Shown: positions 17,067 through 26,041, counted from the first letter of the stretch. The stretch is DNA of 64,000 nucleotides from Mucilaginibacter sp. cycad4 (GCF_034263275.1 NZ_CP139559.1:5952001-6016000); one strand, 5' to 3'. The notes: generated by a model from the sequence alone, not told the origin. Numbers and translations are program-made.

Positions 17067-17635
17067 TATAGAAGTAATTTACGTCCAATATCACCCATTG
17101 CTGAAATTAGTTCTTTAGATACTGTCTCACTTATCACGCCGCTTATCACCATTTCCGTAGTCTTACCTAAAAAAAGTTGGTACCATTTCTTTTTACCAAG
17201 TATGTAAAAGTCTTTTAGTTCCTGAAGTTCAGCAGAAAGGTCATCATAGATGATTTGTTGTCCCATTTTTATTTTTTCCAATTCCTGCAATACTTGATCA
17301 AGTTTTGCTTCCGCAGCAATCTGTTCTTCTCTTGTAAACTGATCTTCGTTTATACGGATACCCAAATCATCCAGTTCTTTTGCTAAATAGTAGTGAATAG
17401 ACTCGTGTTCATAATTGACCTGGCATTCATCTTTATTGGTGCAGACTAAAATATGCTTTCGATATTCTTTATCATTCGCTTCGAGGATCACACGTAGGAA
17501 AGTTATTTTATCTAAAGGGCTATTAATATTGTATAGTTCCGATTGTGCTTCATTGATTACTTTCTCATGTTCATCTACCTGATGTTCTATGTAGTGACTA
17601 ACGAATTTCTCTGCTCTTTTCTTGATATAATCCAT
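17066..17635 (-). CDS. uncharacterised helical protein coupled to HEPN gene
   Basis: 189 residues with no family I can name. The N-terminal half is charged and helical. Residues ~110-150 form a coiled-coil-like stretch (EEQIAAEAKLDQVLQELEKIKMGQQ), and the C-terminus (TTEMVISGVISETVSKELISAM) could be an amphipathic or membrane-touching helix. It overlaps the HEPN gene by one base, so the two are surely co-translated. Position next to a NACHT protein and a HEPN protein suggests an antitoxin, adaptor or effector role; that is inference only. Confidence 0.6.
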   Translation of the reverse strand: MDYIKKRAEKFVSHYIEHQVDEHEKVINEAQSELYNINSPLDKITFLRVILEANDKEYRKHILVCTNKDECQVNYEHESIHYYLAKELDDLGIRINEDQFTREEQIAAEAKLDQVLQELEKIKMGQQIIYDDLSAELQELKDFYILGKKKWYQLFLGKTTEMVISGVISETVSKELISAMGDIGRKLLL

Positions 17636-17987
17636 TAGTGTTCTTTTCTGAATTAAAATTAAAGATATTATAATTTTTGAAGTTTATTAGCCAATTGGGG
17701 ATGTCGGAGGCACCTTCTGACTGGCCCATCAGTTGTATTTGCTCCTCAGGATACCGCTCCAGTCCCCAGACTGGACATAATTCGAACCAAATTTCGGAGC
17801 AACTGAAACTTCTTGCTTTAATTGAAATTGCGTAAACGCTTTCAATTATCCCGAACATTATTAGAGATGAATATATCAATTGCCATATTTAAATACGGCA
17901 ATTAATGAACCACAGACTGAACTACGATTTGCGAACCGCAATTCATCAGCATTCTCATGCAGGCCAATAAAGATCTTGCGAAGATTA
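17636..17987. other. gap inside the defence locus
   Basis: About 350 bp between the NACHT stop and the 189-residue gene. A 93-codon minus-strand frame (17598-17879) covers much of it but overlaps the next gene and has no recognisable domain, so it may be a gene fragment or chance. A short stem CAGTC-ccca-GACTG lies near its middle. Confidence 0.35.
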
Positions 17988-20834
17988 TTATTTATGCTTT
18001 TGATAAAAGACATCATAAAACTTTTCTTTCCCCGAATGCTGTTTATTACGGAAAGGTTTGACCCAAGCTAAGATGAAATCACGAAAACCTGATTGAGACA
18101 ACCCCTTAAGTAAATTTGAATAGGGTTCAATTATAGACGCAGTTAGCATCTTATGATTAATTCCACGTCGAATAGTTGCATGTGACAAACCTATGCTTTT
18201 CAGCTTTTGATATTGATTGTAACAATTTTCGGGCGGCGTAGAAATTATAAAGCTCGTTATCCAACTGAAGGAATCACCGCCAAAGAATAACCGCTGCCCG
18301 AAGGCTGATTTATAGAGTTTATCAAGGTTCTCCGTCCCGAAACGGCTTACAAAAAACCTGAGCAGATCCAAATACTTTTCCGGACTATCGATGTTTATAA
18401 AGTTTCTTATTATGAACAATTCAGGAGATTCGACAATCGTATGATTCGTATTGATTATTTTGATAAGACCTCCGTTTCTAGTTGGGTTGGAAATTTCATA
18501 TGCAAAATTTGTTAGCTGGGAGATAGTCAACTCGCCGCTTTGAGCTATTGAATCAAAAGCCTTAATAAACGTTTTGGAGAAACGTGATATTCGGAAAATA
18601 TTTGCTAGTTGGCCGAACAACACTTCCTTATGATTAATCTTGCTTTCTTTGAGCGGAAATTCAGTTGTAAAACAAGATTTAATGGCGGAGACAATGAGAT
18701 TAAAAGTAATTTTTTCGTTGATGTTTGTTAAGTACTTTAAAATTTGAAGAAAAAAAAGCAAAGCATCATTCTTGTTTTTTTGCAACTGGGTATCGATAAT
18801 CTTACCCATAGCACGAGATTCGATCAAATTACTGTCAATTTTACAGATCAGCAATTCAAGCACCACGGCCCAAGACGAAAGTCCTATATTTTTATCTAAG
18901 ATATCGTTAAAACGCCGTTGGTTTTGTCCGATGTAAAACTTACTAAAAATATAGTAAGCTGTAAAATATTCCAGAAAAGTTTTGTGAGTAAACTTATTCT
19001 CGAAATAAATGGAACGGATCTTCGCAAAATCGAGAAACTCTACCGCTGCTTTTTCTGCTTCGCTTTCGTCTTCAATCTCTCCATTTTTCATCAGGTATTG
19101 TTTGATGTGCTTTTGGACGACTGTATTATTAATTCTTTTAGTGGGGTTATCAAATTGCCAGTAAGCAATAGAAGAAAATACGGAAGTTTTATTATGGATT
19201 TGCAGGTTGAACTTTAGTTTCTTTTCTTTCTCATCCCTATGATCCACAATAGTATTAGTACAGCCTTCATAAATACTAAGTTTATTGGTTGGCAATTCTA
19301 GTTCATTACGATAAAGAATCAAAATGAGAGACAGCAATAATGGGTTAAATTTCAATTCATTGTCGACGTATGCGAGTTGTGCTACACAACCGGCAATTTC
19401 TGATCTTCGACGTTGGAAATCCTTTTCCTCCAAAGCGTACCATTTACCAACATAATCCTCGAGTTGCTCTTGGTTAAAATTCTTTACTTCAAGCTCGTAA
19501 AAGTTATTAAAGGAAACTTCTTCGTACGATTCATAACGGCTAGTTACAATAACAAATGCGTCAGGATAAGTCGCGGTGAAATTCTCAATATCATTGCGGA
19601 CATTGATCCTGTCCTGTACATCAAATATTTCGTCGATACCGTCGAAGAAAATCAGGCAGGGGAAAAAAGAAAGGATACGGATTATCCTTTCCAGAGAAAT
19701 ATCAGTTTGATATTCGCTAGCTAAAGTATTGACAAGAAATGCTGCAAAGCTGAGTCCATGAGCTACTTTCGCCTGATTATATTTGTGCAATTCAATGCGG
19801 AATGGCAGGTAGCGATATATATCGTTGTTTTCAAAGACTCTCTCATCATTTTCCAGAATCTTGCAAATAGCATATTTGATAATTGAAGATTTGCCGGCAC
19901 CAGGGTTTCCTAAAATAACCAGTCTCTGACCGTGGTTAAAAAGATATTCAAATTCACCGCCAAACGATCCTTTGTATTGAAAATCATTTAAAGGAAAAAC
20001 TCCTTTTATACGGCGGCTCGCATTGTCTGCAAAAGCTTGCTTCAACATATTTACATTCAAGGCTTTTGCCAGGGATAAATCTGGAAAAGTTAAAGCCATT
20101 TCAATTATTCCGGAATTACTGTTTTTCCAGTTTAATCCGAAATCAAATAAAGGAGGGACAAAAAGTTCGTATAATTCCACCTCGCGGGGACGTTGTTTAG
20201 TCACGGATAGCCCAAAAAAGTTCAGTCGGGAAAAATTATTGAAACATTTGTCTTTGTATGACAATCGAAAACTCTCATAATCGGAGTAGTTAAAGTCATT
20301 ATCGATCTTTAAATCCGAAAACTGCAATTCTAATAATTCGTTTATTTTCTGAAACTTGCGAACATCATTCAAGTGTTTGATCAGTGCGTAAAGATCCGAG
20401 GCATCTAGGATTTGACTGTTAACGTCAAATTTAATTTTCCCCTTTGTAACACTGTCAATTGAGCTTTGCGAATAACTTCTTTGCTTTTCAGTTAGGATAT
20501 AAATTAATACCCGGTCGACACGTTTGGAGTAACCGGACTTTAAAAATTTGTTTAAAGTCGTTTTAACTTTTTCAAGCGAATTCGTTGCGGTGACCTGAAT
20601 TCCTATCTTTCTGAGCTGGTCGTCAACAAGATCTATGCTTTCTGCATTCTTTCTATCTGTCTCGTTGGTATTGCGAAACCTCGCTTCAAATGCGATATTC
20701 AGGATTGGAATAATGATATTTTCAGCATGTTGATTAATGTCGTACTCTGAGTTTGCAGTGGCAATTTTGACCTGAACTTGAAACCTGGATAAATAATCGC
20801 GTATAGATACCAGCAGTTTATTGTGATTTGACAT
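17988..20834 (-). CDS. SMEK-NACHT STAND NTPase (antiphage candidate)
   Basis: 948-residue signal-transduction ATPase. Residues ~1-130 match the SMEK domain (ENIIIPILNIAFEARF, then IDLVDDQLRKIGIQVTAT), often found in front of NACHT modules in bacteria. A NACHT NTPase follows, with Walker A GNPGAGKSS at about residue 310 and Walker B CLIFFDGIDEIFD at about 400, then a helical arm (KFTHKTFLEYFTAYYIF, typical of NACHT C-terminal helical domains). The last ~350 residues are helical, without a named sensor fold. Bacterial NACHT proteins protect against phage by sensing infection and triggering an effector. A HEPN and a coiled-coil gene follow downstream on the same strand; whether they are its partners is inference. 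Confidence 0.82.
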   Translation of the reverse strand: MSNHNKLLVSIRDYLSRFQVQVKIATANSEYDINQHAENIIIPILNIAFEARFRNTNETDRKNAESIDLVDDQLRKIGIQVTATNSLEKVKTTLNKFLKSGYSKRVDRVLIYILTEKQRSYSQSSIDSVTKGKIKFDVNSQILDASDLYALIKHLNDVRKFQKINELLELQFSDLKIDNDFNYSDYESFRLSYKDKCFNNFSRLNFFGLSVTKQRPREVELYELFVPPLFDFGLNWKNSNSGIIEMALTFPDLSLAKALNVNMLKQAFADNASRRIKGVFPLNDFQYKGSFGGEFEYLFNHGQRLVILGNPGAGKSSIIKYAICKILENDERVFENNDIYRYLPFRIELHKYNQAKVAHGLSFAAFLVNTLASEYQTDISLERIIRILSFFPCLIFFDGIDEIFDVQDRINVRNDIENFTATYPDAFVIVTSRYESYEEVSFNNFYELEVKNFNQEQLEDYVGKWYALEEKDFQRRRSEIAGCVAQLAYVDNELKFNPLLLSLILILYRNELELPTNKLSIYEGCTNTIVDHRDEKEKKLKFNLQIHNKTSVFSSIAYWQFDNPTKRINNTVVQKHIKQYLMKNGEIEDESEAEKAAVEFLDFAKIRSIYFENKFTHKTFLEYFTAYYIFSKFYIGQNQRRFNDILDKNIGLSSWAVVLELLICKIDSNLIESRAMGKIIDTQLQKNKNDALLFFLQILKYLTNINEKITFNLIVSAIKSCFTTEFPLKESKINHKEVLFGQLANIFRISRFSKTFIKAFDSIAQSGELTISQLTNFAYEISNPTRNGGLIKIINTNHTIVESPELFIIRNFINIDSPEKYLDLLRFFVSRFGTENLDKLYKSAFGQRLFFGGDSFSWITSFIISTPPENCYNQYQKLKSIGLSHATIRRGINHKMLTASIIEPYSNLLKGLSQSGFRDFILAWVKPFRNKQHSGKEKFYDVFYQKHK

Positions 20835-21196
20835 ATTAACTTAAGCAACAAGGTTTATTGATGGCTTTATCCAAAGATAATAAATCCGCCTCTTAAGAGG
20901 CGGACCTCCGATTTTTTTCTATTCTTCGTCGCTGTTGGATATATCGGTCGATTGCCCACAGGATAAAAACCTCTCCGGGAAATAAAACTTTCTTCGAATC
21001 TATACCGGATGACTTTCCAAAAAATATGTTGAAATGGTAAACATCTGTTCAAAACACGACTGAATCTTTTAAAAGATATCCGGATTGGTTTAGACACATA
21101 GATTTACCAATCTGTTAATTATCTTATAATTGGAACTTTGTGAAATGCTATCCAATTCTTGTAAAAATTATTACGAGCATTTATAAAAATAGAATA
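20835..21196. other. intergenic region NACHT / Fpg-like gene
   Basis: About 360 bp without a credible gene. It carries a perfect 20-bp palindrome (20885-20904). The rest is AT-rich and contains the presumed NACHT promoter close to 20835. Confidence 0.5.
20885..20904. terminator. GC-rich palindromic hairpin, likely terminator
   Basis: TCCGCCTCTT followed directly by its reverse complement AAGAGGCGGA. A T-run (seven T) follows 8 nt later on the + strand; on the minus strand, the direction of the glycosylase gene, the tail is TTTATTA. Confidence 0.5.
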
Positions 21197-21970
21197 TTAT
21201 TCGAAAAATTGCTGACTTTCAACATAATACGTTTTACGCTTATCCAATTCAGCTTTGAGAATCACCTCACCATTGAGCGTCAAGGTTTGCTTTGGCCGGT
21301 GTACTTGCAGAAAATCACGCTCTTTTTCGGTGATGGTATCCGGAAAATTTTGACGGATATGATTTTCTGCATCAACTAAGACCGTATTGATCGCCTCAAC
21401 CAGGATGTCGATATTCATCTCAGGAATTTTATTCGCTTTAGAAAAGGGCGATATTCTCGCGGCATATAGGATCTCATCTACATAGGCGTTGCCAATCCCC
21501 TGAACAGTCTTGCCTTCAGTTAAAACGGTTTTGATCGGTTTCGAGAGTTTTGACAGAGCAGAATGCAGATAACCGGGTGGGATAGCCAAAGCGTCAGGGG
21601 CCGTAGCTGGTTTTGGATCCAAGGTTAATATGACAGCCTTTTGCCAGTCTGTTATTGCCAATCCAGTACCATCATCGAATAACAGCTCAGCGATGGTAAA
21701 TCTGTTTTCATTTTTACCCTCAAACCAAAACATAGTACCATGAAGCATCAGGTGAATACTTAACACACGGCCATTTTGAAATTCAAAACGTAACTCCTTA
21801 CCTATTCTGTTTATCTTATTTAAAAGCTGGCCCTCCAACGCCGTCTTGATGTCTGCGGCGGGGACTTTAAGTTGCCGGGTTATCAGAATATCAACTAACG
21901 ATAATGTCTTTCCGACAAGTTTTTTAGTAAGATTGCTGCTAAATATATTTAGATCCGGTATTTCTGGCAT
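21197..21970 (-). CDS. Fpg/Nei-family DNA glycosylase without zinc finger
   Basis: Bifunctional base-excision glycosylase family. ATG 21970 gives the obligatory N-terminus MPEIPD (catalytic Pro2 and Glu3 after Met removal); an upstream ATG at 22000 would bury it and is rejected. The helix-two-turn-helix region GKTVQGIGNAYVDEILYAARISP is intact. The C-terminal end (VHRPKQTLTLNGEVILKAELDKRKTYY, split) lacks the four zinc Cys of Fpg but keeps the Arg-containing beta-hairpin, so this is a zincless-finger type as in NEIL1-like proteins. The 75-codon gene upstream and DUF72 lie on the same strand. A DNA-repair role fits the SRAP and ImuABC neighbours. Confidence 0.85.
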   Translation of the reverse strand: MPEIPDLNIFSSNLTKKLVGKTLSLVDILITRQLKVPAADIKTALEGQLLNKINRIGKELRFEFQNGRVLSIHLMLHGTMFWFEGKNENRFTIAELLFDDGTGLAITDWQKAVILTLDPKPATAPDALAIPPGYLHSALSKLSKPIKTVLTEGKTVQGIGNAYVDEILYAARISPFSKANKIPEMNIDILVEAINTVLVDAENHIRQNFPDTITEKERDFLQVHRPKQTLTLNGEVILKAELDKRKTYYVESQQFFE

Positions 21971-21986
21971 GACTCTATTTTTAAGG

Positions 21987-22214
21987 TTATTTATATTCAC
22001 TCTCTATCCGGTAGCCAATTTCTTCAATAACTGAATCTGGCAATATCACGCCGGATTCCTGTATCCACGTCCATTCGCCGGTATGCCCTATTGTAGCCAT
22101 AAAGCGTTCGTTAAACAGCACATCATAGTTTATCGACTGCATGATCACTTTACAAATTACGGTTTCGCCTGCGTATTCTATTTCGAAACTAAATACCGGA
22201 GTTTGATCTTCCAT
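21987..22214 (-). CDS. small conserved-looking hypothetical protein
   Basis: 75 residues, acidic, with alternating strand-like segments (VFSFEIEYAGETVICKVIM) and a WTWIQESG turn ending in DSVIEEIGYRIES. The end resembles the C-terminus of the 23198-23668 product (LPAELFEKLVSKIES), so the two may be distant relatives. It is tightly packed: it stops 16 bp before the glycosylase ATG and starts 6 bp after the DUF72 stop. Function unknown. Confidence 0.6.
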   Translation of the reverse strand: MEDQTPVFSFEIEYAGETVICKVIMQSINYDVLFNERFMATIGHTGEWTWIQESGVILPDSVIEEIGYRIESEYK

Positions 22215-22220
22215 AGTATG

Positions 22221-23114
22221 TTAATGGGGCGTTTCCCCTGGCAACTGAATATTTAATTGGAGTTCCTGGTTGAGTTTGGTTATGAAATAATCGTACAATG
22301 ACAATGACGGCGCGTCACCTGCATGGATAAAAAAGTATAAGGATTGCAATCCTTGTTGTTTCCATTCTTTCAAACGTTTAATCCATCCCTCTAGTCGCAG
22401 CAAGTCGGTCGGCTCATCGCCACTATCCACAAATCGAATAAAGGCATGTGGAATTGGCAAGGTCATGTGAAGACAATCTCTTCTGCCTGCGGTGTCGGAA
22501 ATAACTGTGCCCATGTTTAATTCTCTAAGACAGTTAAACAGGTTATCACGTTCCCCATTATCAATAAACCAATTCTTATGACGTACTTCAACAAATACCG
22601 GTACCTCAGCCGGCAGTGTTATCAAATAGGTCTTCAGCTCTGATAAGAACTTCGACGAAAAGTTATCCGGCAGTTGCAGGAACAACGGACCGAGGTGAGT
22701 ACCAAGAACGGATATGCTGGTATAAAATTCGTTGGTCTGTTCTTCCACGTTTCGGAACCGTCGTATGTGAGAGATGCTTTGCGGAAATTTAGGACAGAAT
22801 TTAAAATATGGAACTTCTTCTACCATTTGTTTCCAGGCAAAAATCCGCTCAGGAGAATGGATTTGATAAAATGTAGCATTGAACTCAATTGAATTAAAAT
22901 GCCTGGCATATTTGCCTAAGAAGTCCGCATCTTTCGTACCCTTGGGAAATATTGTACCAATCCAGTTTTTGTAACCCCACTTCGGCGCACCTATATAAGC
23001 TTGAAACCCACTTGAGGGCTGAGAGCCTTGCAAAGTAGATATAGTCATGGCACTATCAGCAGGCAAGCTATAATCAACGTTAGATAAATCTGTTTCGATT
23101 CTTCCAAAATGCAT
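22221..23114 (-). CDS. DUF72 family protein
   Basis: 297-residue TIM-barrel-like DUF72 protein. Diagnostic blocks are the opening YIGAPKWGYKNWIGTIFP, the FNSIEFNATFY strand, a KFCPKFPQSISH segment, and late FIRFVDSG and LYFFIHAGDAPS motifs. DUF72 proteins are widespread; a nuclease or metal-dependent role has been suggested, but none is established for this one. The first ~25 residues are poorly conserved, so translation may begin a little downstream. It probably forms an operon with the small gene and the Fpg-like gene. Confidence 0.88.
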   Translation of the reverse strand: MHFGRIETDLSNVDYSLPADSAMTISTLQGSQPSSGFQAYIGAPKWGYKNWIGTIFPKGTKDADFLGKYARHFNSIEFNATFYQIHSPERIFAWKQMVEEVPYFKFCPKFPQSISHIRRFRNVEEQTNEFYTSISVLGTHLGPLFLQLPDNFSSKFLSELKTYLITLPAEVPVFVEVRHKNWFIDNGERDNLFNCLRELNMGTVISDTAGRRDCLHMTLPIPHAFIRFVDSGDEPTDLLRLEGWIKRLKEWKQQGLQSLYFFIHAGDAPSLSLYDYFITKLNQELQLNIQLPGETPH

Positions 23115-23197
23115 AGGCCGAAGTTACGCATGATATTCGTCAGACGGATATGATACAAACATTTTTTCTTATGGATTGCTATATAGGAAACATCGTT

Positions 23198-23668
23198 ATG
23201 ATCAATATCACCACATTTACAGTCAATAAAGATGATGGCTCTAAACAGACCGTCACCATAGAGCCTGTGCTGATAGAGCTCCCAGGGGCCAAACAATTTA
23301 CAGGCGTTTATCGATTAACAGATACTGACTTGACCGGGAAGGAATTGGGGGAAGTAGCTTTTCATCTTTACAAGGTGGGGGAATGGGAGTTTACGGGCGA
23401 TGCATTCAGCTGTGCAGAACAAGATCAGATCGTGGAATTCATAAAAGAAAAGGAACCGTTTGATTCAATTGCTTTTTCAGAGATTGTAGATGGCACGGAA
23501 CACCATTACCGGATCACGGACAATGAGGGACATTTCGGAATCGAAAAAGACGGCATTTTCATTGGCGTTATTGAACATAACGAAGACTGGGAGCAAATCG
23601 CAGGTGATCCGCTCCCGGCCGAGTTGTTCGAGAAACTCGTATCAAAGATTGAAAGTTTTAACGATTAA
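23198..23668 (+). CDS. hypothetical protein
   Basis: 156 residues from ATG 23198 (an upstream ATG at 23150 adds an unlikely hydrophobic leader). Strand-rich and acidic, with segments ITTFTVNKDDGS, GVYRLTDTDLTGKELGEVAFHLYKVGEWEF and IGVIEHNEDWEQIAGDPLP. No domain recognised. The 78-codon gene starts 3 bp after its stop, so the two are coupled. Found in the DNA-repair block; no role is proposed. Confidence 0.6.
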   Translation: MINITTFTVNKDDGSKQTVTIEPVLIELPGAKQFTGVYRLTDTDLTGKELGEVAFHLYKVGEWEFTGDAFSCAEQDQIVEFIKEKEPFDSIAFSEIVDGTEHHYRITDNEGHFGIEKDGIFIGVIEHNEDWEQIAGDPLPAELFEKLVSKIESFND

Positions 23669-23671
23669 GCC

Positions 23672-23908
23672 ATGGACCCTCTACAAATCTCTTGTGTTAT
23701 CGGTGACAAGCATTGCGATATGGAAGCTATCGAAACTGAATGTGCCGGACACGCAGGTCCCTGTTTTTTATTAAAACAAGATAACGACATTATCGGAACA
23801 ATTTGTAAAACAGTTGGGGGCTATATTCACGTTGGCGATACCGGGCTTAGTCTGGATGATATTAGCGGAATTGGCGAGCAGATCGACGCTGGCCTGAGCA
23901 GTTTTTAG
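23672..23908 (+). CDS. small hypothetical protein
   Basis: 78 residues, acidic, with four Cys in the first ~50 positions (SCVIGDKHCD, ETECAGHAGPC) and a glycine-containing second half (CKTVGGYIHVGDTGLSLDD). The Cys spacing is not a named zinc motif. It is translationally linked to the gene 3 bp upstream. Function unknown. Confidence 0.5.
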   Translation: MDPLQISCVIGDKHCDMEAIETECAGHAGPCFLLKQDNDIIGTICKTVGGYIHVGDTGLSLDDISGIGEQIDAGLSSF

Positions 23909-24029
23909 CTTTACTGTGTAATATCAAAAAGACAACCCTGTTAATTTATCATTGGGAAGGTGATCAAAAATCAAAGTAAACAGTGGAACGAGATTTAAAA
24001 ATGTAAATAAGGGTTTGGAAATCACAAAA

Positions 24030-24057
24030 TACTAACTATATTAGCATTGTATTATTC
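24030..24057. promoter_or_regulatory. damage-block operator, copy 1
   Basis: TACTAA-ctata-TTAGCA followed by TTGTATTATTC, ending 22 bp before the 24079 start. It matches the element at 31500-31527 at 23 of 28 positions, including both half-sites. Likely a regulator site (SOS-like) with the adjacent TATTAT as part of the promoter. Confidence 0.55.
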
Positions 24058-24078
24058 CTGAATTCTTTGTAACTTCAA

Positions 24079-24378
24079 ATGTCAGTAATTAAGCAATTCG
24101 ATATCGTTTATGACGGAGCTCCGGCAACTGTGACCGAACATGATTTGAAATCAGGCCGGGTATTTCGTATCGAGTTTTCGAAACGCGCGCTCCTGCCCTT
24201 GATCATCACTGTTGCCCATGACGAGGATGATAAAAAGTTTTGGACGTCAATTCCTGAAGGGCGGCAAGCATTGGCTGAAGAAGTCGGCAAGCTTGTTGCC
24301 AGTTATCTTAGAAGCAATATACAGATATGTGTTACTACAACGGACAAAAAGTCACCCGTGCCGAGTTTATTCGATTAA
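24079..24378 (+). CDS. hypothetical protein overlapping the SRAP gene
   Basis: 99 residues with a strand-rich start (FDIVYDGAPATVTEHD, RVFRIEFSK) and a helical tail (RQALAEEVGKLVASYLRS). No family recognised. Its last 52 bp overlap the start of the SRAP gene in another frame, so expression of the two must be linked. It is the first gene behind the operator at 24030-24057, which suggests damage-inducible expression together with SRAP (inference). Confidence 0.6.
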   Translation: MSVIKQFDIVYDGAPATVTEHDLKSGRVFRIEFSKRALLPLIITVAHDEDDKKFWTSIPEGRQALAEEVGKLVASYLRSNIQICVTTTDKKSPVPSLFD

Positions 24379-25151
24379 AAAACCTGGAAAAGGAAGTTCG
24401 CCGGTATAATTTTCTAAATGTAGGCGTACATAATGGCTTCATGTTCCAGCCCTCGGCCATCGCCATTGCCAACAGCGATAAAACAGATTTTGAACTGGTG
24501 CAGGCGCACTGGGGTTACATGCCTTACGGTATTAAAACGCACGAAGACGCGCAATTATTTTTGCGGAAATACACCACAATGAACTTCAAATCTGAAAACA
24601 TGCTCCTGAATGATAAAGGAGAACCTTCGATGTGGGCAAGTGCGGTTAAAAATGGACGGACCTGCCTGGTGCTTTCCACCGGCATGGTAGAAAACCGGCA
24701 TATCAATAAAATTGGAAAGAAAGGCGAACCTTTAAAAACCACGGATGCTTATCCTTATATGGTGACTATAAAAGATAAGGAATACTGGTGGATGCCTGGT
24801 TTATATAATCAGGTGCTGGATAAAGAAACCGGAGAATTGGTTTATACATTCGCTTTTGCTACGACCAAAGCTAATGCCCTGATGCGTCAAATTCACAATA
24901 AAGATAACAAGTGGCGGATGCCGGCAGTTGTGAGCGATGACGTTGCTTATGAATGGTTGCTTGGAAATCCATCTGTTGAAAGAATGCAGGAAATTGCCCG
25001 TACACAGGTACCGTCTAAAGAAATGGAATATTGCACTATCACCAAAGAATACTTACAACGAGAGGCAAATCCCACAACCTACGATATGTTGCCACCAATT
25101 GATATGAGTTATATGGATACCGAGGAAACACTGCTTTATCCTGCTGCTTGA
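24327..25151 (+). CDS. SRAP-domain protein (YedK/HMCES-like abasic-site shield)
   Basis: SOS-response-associated peptidase family protein. It covalently traps abasic sites in single-stranded DNA through Cys2, which is exposed here after Met removal (MCYYNGQ). Other family blocks are present: HWGYMPYGIK, a Glu in STGMVENRH standing where others have the GFYEW motif, and the His before RMPAVV (IHNKDNKWRMP). 274 residues, typical length. It follows an overlapping small gene and a putative damage operator. Its placement near a glycosylase and the ImuABC cassette supports a lesion-tolerance role. Confidence 0.88.
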   Translation: MCYYNGQKVTRAEFIRLKNLEKEVRRYNFLNVGVHNGFMFQPSAIAIANSDKTDFELVQAHWGYMPYGIKTHEDAQLFLRKYTTMNFKSENMLLNDKGEPSMWASAVKNGRTCLVLSTGMVENRHINKIGKKGEPLKTTDAYPYMVTIKDKEYWWMPGLYNQVLDKETGELVYTFAFATTKANALMRQIHNKDNKWRMPAVVSDDVAYEWLLGNPSVERMQEIARTQVPSKEMEYCTITKEYLQREANPTTYDMLPPIDMSYMDTEETLLYPAA

Positions 25152-25194
25152 TACAACATAAAGCATAGATAGCGAACGAAAAAGATGTATTTAT

Positions 25195-26004
25195 TTATAA
25201 ACCTCTGTTTTTATGTCGTTGTGCATCCCTTAAAAAGCCCTCAACATTCATTTCATCAGGCTTCGGCCGTAATTTTTCGAAGTCAGTTACCCTCTTTTCC
25301 TTTTCCTGATTTAGCAAAGTCATGTAATCCCTAATCCTTGTTGGCCATGAGCCATTAATCAAACAATTAACAAAAGCCTTGCGTGATATCTCAGCGACAA
25401 CTGCGCAGTTGTCAAAACGTACAGGAAATAAACAATACAGTAACTCTTCTATCTCTTTATATTCACCGGTCTCGTCCACGTTGCAAAAATCAAAGATGAC
25501 CGGCACTGACGACTGTAGCCAATCTAATGGAAAGTATCCTTGTGGGTATCCTACGAGATATATGCCGGGTTTCAATATAATGAAACACTTTTTGCCTTTG
25601 GAAAAATGGCCATAGTCTTTCTTTTTCCGCATGCCGTAAACTACCCAGACCATGTTTTGATAAAAGTTTTCTCGTGCGGCTCTTTCTTTTGGATCGATAG
25701 ACGAATATTGAAATTCAACGACGTAGCCTTGACTGGTGCGGACATCGGCAATATGTTTCTCGCCAGTTAGTTCATCAGAAAGAATAAACTCTTGCCATTC
25801 TGCCTGAAATTTATTTTTCCATAAGCGATGCCAATAGGTTTCTGGCTCCCACCAATTATCGCACCTTGTCATGCTGCGGTGGGCCCAATGATGAATTCTT
25901 CGAGATCCGCATTTAGCAATAACAGGCTTTGCACATCTGGGGCACAGCCCGGCCAAGCCGGTTTGTGCTTCAATTCGCAAGTCGTCAACCATTGCAAAAC
26001 GCAT
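25195..26004 (-). CDS. CoiA-like nuclease-domain protein
   Basis: 269 residues. An N-terminal CxxC zinc-ribbon-like segment (GLCPRCAKPVIAKCG) is followed by HHWAHRS, a WxxEtxxHxxxK region (WWEPETYWHRLWKNKF) and the strand YVVEFQYSSID, which together match the competence protein CoiA nuclease family. CoiA is needed for recombination of taken-up DNA in some bacteria; the precise activity is unclear. It converges with SRAP (43-bp gap) and is followed upstream on the same strand by dnaE2, so it may belong to the damage operon. A restriction- or repair-related role is equally possible. Confidence 0.72.
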   Translation of the reverse strand: MRFAMVDDLRIEAQTGLAGLCPRCAKPVIAKCGSRRIHHWAHRSMTRCDNWWEPETYWHRLWKNKFQAEWQEFILSDELTGEKHIADVRTSQGYVVEFQYSSIDPKERAARENFYQNMVWVVYGMRKKKDYGHFSKGKKCFIILKPGIYLVGYPQGYFPLDWLQSSVPVIFDFCNVDETGEYKEIEELLYCLFPVRFDNCAVVAEISRKAFVNCLINGSWPTRIRDYMTLLNQEKEKRVTDFEKLRPKPDEMNVEGFLRDAQRHKNRGL

Positions 26005-26041
26005 ATCGTACTTAAATATTGAAACTTAAATAAACACTTAG

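Noticed and set aside
20867..21097. 76-codon minus-strand frame between NACHT and the glycosylase
   Set aside because: It crosses the perfect palindrome and shows no protein-like composition.
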